DNA from: a virus
DNA length: 37,057 nucleotides
Reading direction: 5' to 3' (one strand)
IMG/VR virus record: IMGVR_UViG_3300026519_000547
Coordinates: 1 to 37,057 of that record
Part shown: positions 33,501 to 37,057 of the stretch, piece after piece
Position numbering within the stretch: the stretch's first letter is position 1
Layout of the letters: each line of letters begins with the position of its first letter
Notes under the pieces: model-generated
Seen by the model: only the letters and a program-made list of their open reading frames with translations
Told to the model about the DNA's origin: nothing
Database searches by the model: none
Made by a program: the position numbers and the translations under genes

Positions 33501-34733
33501 ATTTACGACTTGACACACCACCTGCGAAACGGAGAAACGAGCGGCACGGTCTCGGTAAAAGCGTTCAGAACATTGTTATGGGCCGGAGACCCAAACCTAC
33601 AATGGACCGGAGACCCAATATATTCGCTCATGGTTTCTGTGTGGGGCACAGGCACGCCCGTGAAGCTCAAGATAGGGACAATACGCCCTTATCCAGAAGC
33701 GCCAATGCAGTATGTGCCCGGCGCACCTGTGTTCACGGTTAACACGTTTCTAAACAACAAGATGCCGTGGTCTGGCGCACCTGGCATTGGGTACGCGTAC
33801 CCTCACGTGTGGCACAGCATGGGGGCGACGACAGAGTTCAACAACACCGTGCAGTTTTTGGACGACGCAGCCACACAATACACCGCAAGAACCGGAGAAA
33901 CCGGGTGGATGGTGCCGGCCTATTACTGGCCCAGATTCGACAATCTTGAATACGGAACGCCGGGTACGTGGGGATGGAAATGGGTGGACCCTAACAGCCA
34001 GTGGGGCGGATACTTCTACAGAAACTTGTATTCGATGGCAAAAAGCGCGCACGTGTCCAACATCCTGAAAAACAGAGCGTATGAGAGAATCGAGAGAATT
34101 GATACAGACTGGCCCGGATGGCCGCAATTTCCGATCACGGATGTCAAGGGCGAAACTTTGGATGTATGGGCGCCGAACACCAAATTTGTGTGGGGCGGAT
34201 ATAATGGTAACTCCAACATTATCCGCCCGACGATAGTCAACGGGTTTGTTTACAAGCCTTTGGCGACGGGCACAAGCGGATCCTCGGAACCGGTCTGGCC
34301 GACGACCATAGGTGCAACTGTGAACGACGGCGGGATCACATGGGAGTGTACCGGCTATCAGTATGGTGTAGGCGCATACGGCAACTATCACGAGCCGCAC
34401 TTCTGCGCTTTGATATTGAGAGCGTGCTATTACCTGGAAACCGGCGGCGCAATTCTGACGCCCGCCCAATTGGCTGTTGTTGATTCGGCCGCGCAAAAAT
34501 GTTGGGCATACTTGCGAGACCTGTACCGTGACGATGCTTCCCCTTTCGATGGCAGTTGGGCGGATCCGGCAAATAACAATTGGTGGGCATTCTGGCATGG
34601 AGAGATTGTACTGACGCTGGCTGAGATCAAATCCGGTGGATGGAGCAAGCCGTGGTTGAATCTTTCTGAAGTGGATTATCAGTTGAACGGGAGCCTTGAT
34701 TTCTGGAAGCGCTGGGACAGGAAATATGCCTGA
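30513..34733 (+). CDS. host-specificity protein interrupted by a large carbohydrate-active-like module
   Basis: This 1406-residue protein has two unrelated parts. Residues 1-545 repeat the host-specificity N-terminal module (GNPIQRIFGVVSVNTNLLAV, AYRGRSYVVFHNVSLKEFND, FTVSETDGKLRIRPE), paralogous to the previous gene. From ~550 on it is different: helical repeats AAAKAYQATGEGGWLDYAVR and AHDAYSALFSITGESRWLD look like an (alpha/alpha) toroid; a proline hinge sits at ~711-726; and TSGSSEPVWPTTIGATVNDG (~1255) matches a carbohydrate-binding-like tail-fibre motif. The normal downstream part continues in the next gene. Likely a receptor-binding protein or polysaccharide depolymerase; enzymatic residues could not be assigned. 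Confidence 0.82.
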   Translation: MSSGTMETIHFVATRIIAPLAGTVLGIYGGPITGLLASITTQLQSDLIMREWYNPPGPKQKDGPSTNPISPPEATYLAPGTDYGNPIQRIFGVVSVNTNLLAVKQKGIYDDSVLVWNDFEGRVRISKKRKVGGSYILAKMETPIYTFAVMVGGPITAVHRIWFNGAIVYDRRVFGDARVQYRTTSAYFTVYLGTDDQMPDPDLGSDVAYRGRSYVVFHNVSLKEFNDRIPDVRVEVSGQDVGIQAFNSTDYYSGYMSFQELRAVYTNKDKTGTRQTVDSYTIEYDNNGDTVILDSQGGEVDPDALGEVMPWSILPLPGRLDTDYDGTVYERSRNAKYAMSIPKLIWRYYDRSGNNLSQERYWLPGPGEIPGRFYGSGFNIHKENKRQYYGDLFEQVDTWFMRDQLTNKDMISVDDNVQGFVFGNKAVVDFKKDNTVPRGAEYPYYADIQPVNLWAIGDRIPLSLVLSHILEQCGFSKDEYDVSEFATLEIPGFVLSRYETAIETLAKLSRAYFFTVSETDGKLRIRPEAQPIWNIDHRNCMINEDGLVVNSLHDVAGRDGYFSSSSGTSEGQFTLCLAAAKAYQATGEGGWLDYAVRLGEASLTLYAANPGSGSVWAPHWLFNVKRPIKLDSAFMYANFGFDGSGSLSIPHGAPFYGENVKDVTKLSSGWGVYLWRNVFADMVYTGYVPTLSVFWGRGHGDWWYWGREEVPPPDPPPDPPPDPPPPTTYQWEANPSGHGKWTYSYSFTYHTYEGMGVVTPPAHPLQAPTITDRPMTLEITSVDISTGTVSYNIPADYSHNGRVAVTYIMSEIGEYLDVGEMYEAWPFWRRMKEGEVAGAGDSLYWAHDAYSALFSITGESRWLDCKSANENTLLSVSNLDDGRLWMFEFPGVKEAFVDNSMFFRSDRDGVTIKNVSRDEFSGRVVLAVPRGTGEVQIGRGFYDDNTITEIYWEVELVDGDPQRLSDFIYDSGKGVQKTGVTLAFDDRQTFDPRHRYIYDLTHHLRNGETSGTVSVKAFRTLLWAGDPNLQWTGDPIYSLMVSVWGTGTPVKLKIGTIRPYPEAPMQYVPGAPVFTVNTFLNNKMPWSGAPGIGYAYPHVWHSMGATTEFNNTVQFLDDAATQYTARTGETGWMVPAYYWPRFDNLEYGTPGTWGWKWVDPNSQWGGYFYRNLYSMAKSAHVSNILKNRAYERIERIDTDWPGWPQFPITDVKGETLDVWAPNTKFVWGGYNGNSNIIRPTIVNGFVYKPLATGTSGSSEPVWPTTIGATVNDGGITWECTGYQYGVGAYGNYHEPHFCALILRACYYLETGGAILTPAQLAVVDSAAQKCWAYLRDLYRDDASPFDGSWADPANNNWWAFWHGEIVLTLAEIKSGGWSKPWLNLSEVDYQLNGSLDFWKRWDRKYA
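32643..32690 (+). repeat. proline-rich hinge encoded by 12-bp repeats
   Basis: About three copies of GCCAGACCCACC-type units encode PPDPPPDPPPDPPPP, a rigid linker between two parts of the large tail protein. Confidence 0.8.
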
Positions 34734-36162
34734 TAACATTACACATGCTCTTGGAATCACGTCCGGCGCACCTGTCGCCCGCATTATCAAGACCGTTCGT
34801 GATGCCAACGAATTGCCCTATCGCATCGCTCTGACCTATTTCGATGTGGACTTAAACGGCGCTGTAAGCGTGGTTCATTCAAGCACAACCAGAAAAGGCG
34901 GCCGGGAGGTTGCGCTTTCACTGCCGGTTTTTCTCAAACGGTCAGACGCGAAAGAATTAGCTGACAAGATCATGCTGAAAGCCTGGTCAGAGCGGGTTCA
35001 ATATCAGTTCAGTCTGCCCATAACATATGTCATCTACGATCCGGGGGATGTTTTGGAGCTCCAGGACGATGAGACTGGGCAAGCCATTTCTTGTAGGATT
35101 GTCGAATCGGTCTATGATCCAACTGGTATTATTCATATCACGGCTGTACGGCACGATCCATCTGTTTATACATTTCAAACCAATTACTCGGATAATTCCG
35201 GCATAACACCTGCTTCCCCAACTTATGCAACCGCGTCGTTCTACGTGGCCGAATGCAACATGCCGCTATATGACATGGAACCGCCCGCGTTTTGGGTGTT
35301 TCCGGTCGCAAAACAGGATTTCCGCCAAGCGGAGCTGTACGTGTCGAAAGATGGGGGCGCATCGTGGAATGGGGAAGGACCTATAACAGGTGGAACGTTC
35401 GTCGGAACTGTTCAGGCATATGTTCCTGCAGGCAAAGCCGCCATTCGGGATTATAAAAACAAGCTCGTTATTACCCCGGATATCGACTGTAATTACACCT
35501 TACAATCTCGCTCGATGATGGAGGTCGTGGACGGTAAAAATCAGCTTCTTGTCAATGGAGAAATCATACGGTTTGAAACCGCGACTCTGCTCGGGAACGG
35601 AGACTGGGAGCTGAGCGGTTTATACCGAGGATCGCGCGGTACGGAAGATAAGGCCGGGCTACCCATCGACAGCGGCGCGAAAGCGATGCTGCTGGATAAT
35701 GCCATCCCAGTTTACGACTATAGGCCCGGGCAAACCGTAGAAGTCAGGATGCCGGTTACCGCATTGGGCGAGGCGGTAGACTCTGTGCCAGGCCAGCTTC
35801 TTAACATCGAAGGGGTTTCTTGGAAGGCGCTGCCTCTCTGCAGGATTCGCGCGGAATGGTTGAGCTCTACACAGGTCAAAATATCGTGGGCTCATCGCAA
35901 CCGCTATCTGCGCGACTGGAATGGGTACAATGATGAGCCGGAGGACGCTGATTTCGAAAGTTATGAGTTGCGCGTTTCTGGATATAACGGTACTCCTAGT
36001 ACAAGGAGTGATCATCATATGATTCTTAACGTCGGAAATGAGCTGCCGTCCGGCCCCTCCACCTGGACGATCACGCTCTTCCAATCCACCCACAAAATCA
36101 AAACAGGCCGTCAGAGATACTTCACACTCACATTGGGTGAGAACCTCTTTATCAAGGATTAA
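34726..36162 (+). CDS. host-specificity protein, C-terminal module
   Basis: This 478-residue protein supplies the middle and C-terminal part of the gene transfer agent-type host-specificity protein: ELPYRIALTYFDVDLNGAVS (domain that normally follows the DGKLRIRPE segment), ELSGLYRGSRGTEDKAG (the conserved RGxRGTE motif) and an Fn3-like end (ISWAHRNRYLRDW ... FESYELRVSG). AGGAAA precedes the ATG at 34726, overlapping the previous gene by 8 bp. It therefore looks like the split-off second half of one ancestral gene. Confidence 0.85.
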   Translation: MPDNITHALGITSGAPVARIIKTVRDANELPYRIALTYFDVDLNGAVSVVHSSTTRKGGREVALSLPVFLKRSDAKELADKIMLKAWSERVQYQFSLPITYVIYDPGDVLELQDDETGQAISCRIVESVYDPTGIIHITAVRHDPSVYTFQTNYSDNSGITPASPTYATASFYVAECNMPLYDMEPPAFWVFPVAKQDFRQAELYVSKDGGASWNGEGPITGGTFVGTVQAYVPAGKAAIRDYKNKLVITPDIDCNYTLQSRSMMEVVDGKNQLLVNGEIIRFETATLLGNGDWELSGLYRGSRGTEDKAGLPIDSGAKAMLLDNAIPVYDYRPGQTVEVRMPVTALGEAVDSVPGQLLNIEGVSWKALPLCRIRAEWLSSTQVKISWAHRNRYLRDWNGYNDEPEDADFESYELRVSGYNGTPSTRSDHHMILNVGNELPSGPSTWTITLFQSTHKIKTGRQRYFTLTLGENLFIKD

Positions 36163-36172
36163 GGAGAATGCC

Positions 36173-36979
36173 GTGGCAACACCACTGATCGCCCTAAGCG
36201 ATTTGCTTTCCGGACAGTCAAATGCCTATTTCACCATCAACGAGAACAACCGGGGGTTGGAGATCTTCGCGTGTGGAGTTCTCGAATCCGTTACCCAAAC
36301 AACTCCGCCGACAAATCCAGCTGACGGTCTCGGGTATTATGTTCCGGCTGGAGCTGGGGGTGACTGGGCAAGTCTGGTTGGATCTATTGTCGTCTCTCAA
36401 GGAGGGTCCTGGTTTCAATATAACGCTCCTATGCATGCGCGATTCTGGATCAAGGACGAAGCGGCGCTCAAGCGGTTTGACGGCTCCACCTGGCATGACA
36501 TGGGAACTGGAGGCGCGCCGAGGGGTAAGACTTATATCAATCCAACAACGGCTACTTATACGCTGTCTGGTGCCGAGTCTGGAAACGCAACGATTATGCT
36601 TGACGGCGTGAACGTCACGACAGTCGAGTTTCCTATCATGGATGGAGGGTATTGGGAAATCGTTAATAACGCTTCCAATGATGTTTCTGTGAAAACCATT
36701 GGCGGAACTGGCTCTGTCACCGTGTTTTCTGGGAAACGGGCATTTGTCGTATGCGATGGTACCAATCTGATTACAGCCCAGGATTCGTTCCCGTACGGTT
36801 TCAAAATGGGAGGGACGCTGGATTTACCAGTTTACTCCGTTGCGTCCGCTCCGGCCAGTGGCTCATTCGGCGCTTTGATCTTTGTAAGTGATGGCAACGC
36901 TGGGTCGCCATGCTTGGCATCATGGGATGGTGCTTCATGGAAAAGAATAGCTCTTGGAGCAACAATTAGTGCTATTTAG
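36173..36979 (+). CDS. DUF2793 tail-fibre protein
   Basis: This 268-residue protein begins at a GTG 6 bp after AAGGAG. Residues ~40-115 match DUF2793 (GYYVPAGAGGDWASLVGSIV, SWFQYNAPMHARFWIKDEAA), a fibre domain of unknown role that often follows host-specificity genes. The C-terminal half is beta-rich (KTYINPTTATYTLSGAESG, TGSVTVFSGKRAFVVCDG). As the last gene before the right end it is the most likely variable receptor-contact fibre. Confidence 0.88.
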   Translation: MATPLIALSDLLSGQSNAYFTINENNRGLEIFACGVLESVTQTTPPTNPADGLGYYVPAGAGGDWASLVGSIVVSQGGSWFQYNAPMHARFWIKDEAALKRFDGSTWHDMGTGGAPRGKTYINPTTATYTLSGAESGNATIMLDGVNVTTVEFPIMDGGYWEIVNNASNDVSVKTIGGTGSVTVFSGKRAFVVCDGTNLITAQDSFPYGFKMGGTLDLPVYSVASAPASGSFGALIFVSDGNAGSPCLASWDGASWKRIALGATISAI

Positions 36980-36981
36980 CA

Positions 36982-37002
36982 GGTGTCAAAAATTGCGCTA
37001 AT
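36982..37002 (+). repeat. MuA-type end site, right inner copy
   Basis: GGTGTCAAAAATTGCGCTAAT is one of the four end elements, 1 bp away from the outer copy and in the same orientation. It follows the last stop codon by only 2 bp. Tandem same-strand sites at one end are usual for Mu-like right ends. Confidence 0.6.
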
Positions 37003-37003
37003 C

Positions 37004-37024
37004 GGTGCCAAAACGCGCGCTAAC
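37004..37024 (+). repeat. MuA-type end site, right outer copy
   Basis: GGTGCCAAAACGCGCGCTAAC is the best match to the consensus and nearest the right edge. A CA dinucleotide at 37028-37029 is a candidate right terminus; sequence beyond is then host DNA. No matching 5-bp target duplication could be found at the left. Confidence 0.6.
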
Positions 37025-37057
37025 TTACAAAACGGTTGTCGAGGCTCGTCGCCTCCC

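Noticed and set aside
34696-34733. Split between the two host-specificity genes being a sequencing frameshift
   Set aside because: The second gene has its own ATG with AGGAAA upstream, and the upstream 850 residues are unrelated to the family, so one indel would not restore a normal protein.
1-37057. tRNA, rRNA or insertion sequence
   Set aside because: No cloverleaf, rRNA-like segment or second transposase with its own terminal repeats was recognised by eye; an RNA-gene search was not possible here.

Overview
The window is an essentially complete Mu-like transposable phage or prophage. It has the Mu early block (repressor, Ner, DDE transposase A, ATPase B, GemA, Mor) but a long-tailed, non-contractile (siphovirus) tail, as in the B3/D3112 type of transposable phage: there is a tape measure gene and a tail-tip cassette resembling gene transfer agents, and no sheath or baseplate-wedge genes. 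High GC, GC-rich codon use, sigma70-like promoters and a c4/ant-type switch point to a proteobacterial host; the species cannot be read from the sequence.

Layout. 1-200: left end with MuA-site-like repeats. 202-1355: divergent repressor and Ner with three copies of an 11-bp operator. 1358-5252: transposition genes. 5242-9051: a tightly overlapping run of small early/middle genes, including an HU-like protein, two small membrane proteins and GemA, ending in the Mor activator. 9048-10170: a c4-type antisense RNA, its leader target, a Bro-N antirepressor, a small gene and a strong terminator. 10232-11338: endolysin, small lipoprotein, DUF1353 protein. 11342-14647: fibre or decoration-like genes, one with about fourteen 20-residue repeats. 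14660-17043: coiled-coil membrane protein and terminase. 17034-22517: portal, Mu F-like head protein with a toxin-like C-terminus, candidate immunity gene, scaffold and P22-type coat protein. 22522-25235: connectors, tail tube, and chaperones joined by a predicted -1 frameshift. 25205-36979: tape measure, distal tail protein, Fe-S hub, NlpC/P60 peptidase, three linked host-specificity genes and a DUF2793 fibre. 36980-37057: right end.

Repressor and Ner control the lysogenic decision. A and B with the end sites carry out replicative transposition. Mor probably turns on later genes, and c4/ant adds a second RNA-controlled layer. Late genes build a P22-fold head and a long flexible tail. The least ordinary parts are: the Mu F-like protein with a C-terminus resembling BECR-fold nucleases, followed by an overlapping immunity-like gene; the duplicated host-specificity gene interrupted by a large carbohydrate-active-looking module; the c4/ant switch inside a Mu-type genome; and the tail chaperone frameshift. 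All assignments come from reading motifs and gene order; no database search was run.
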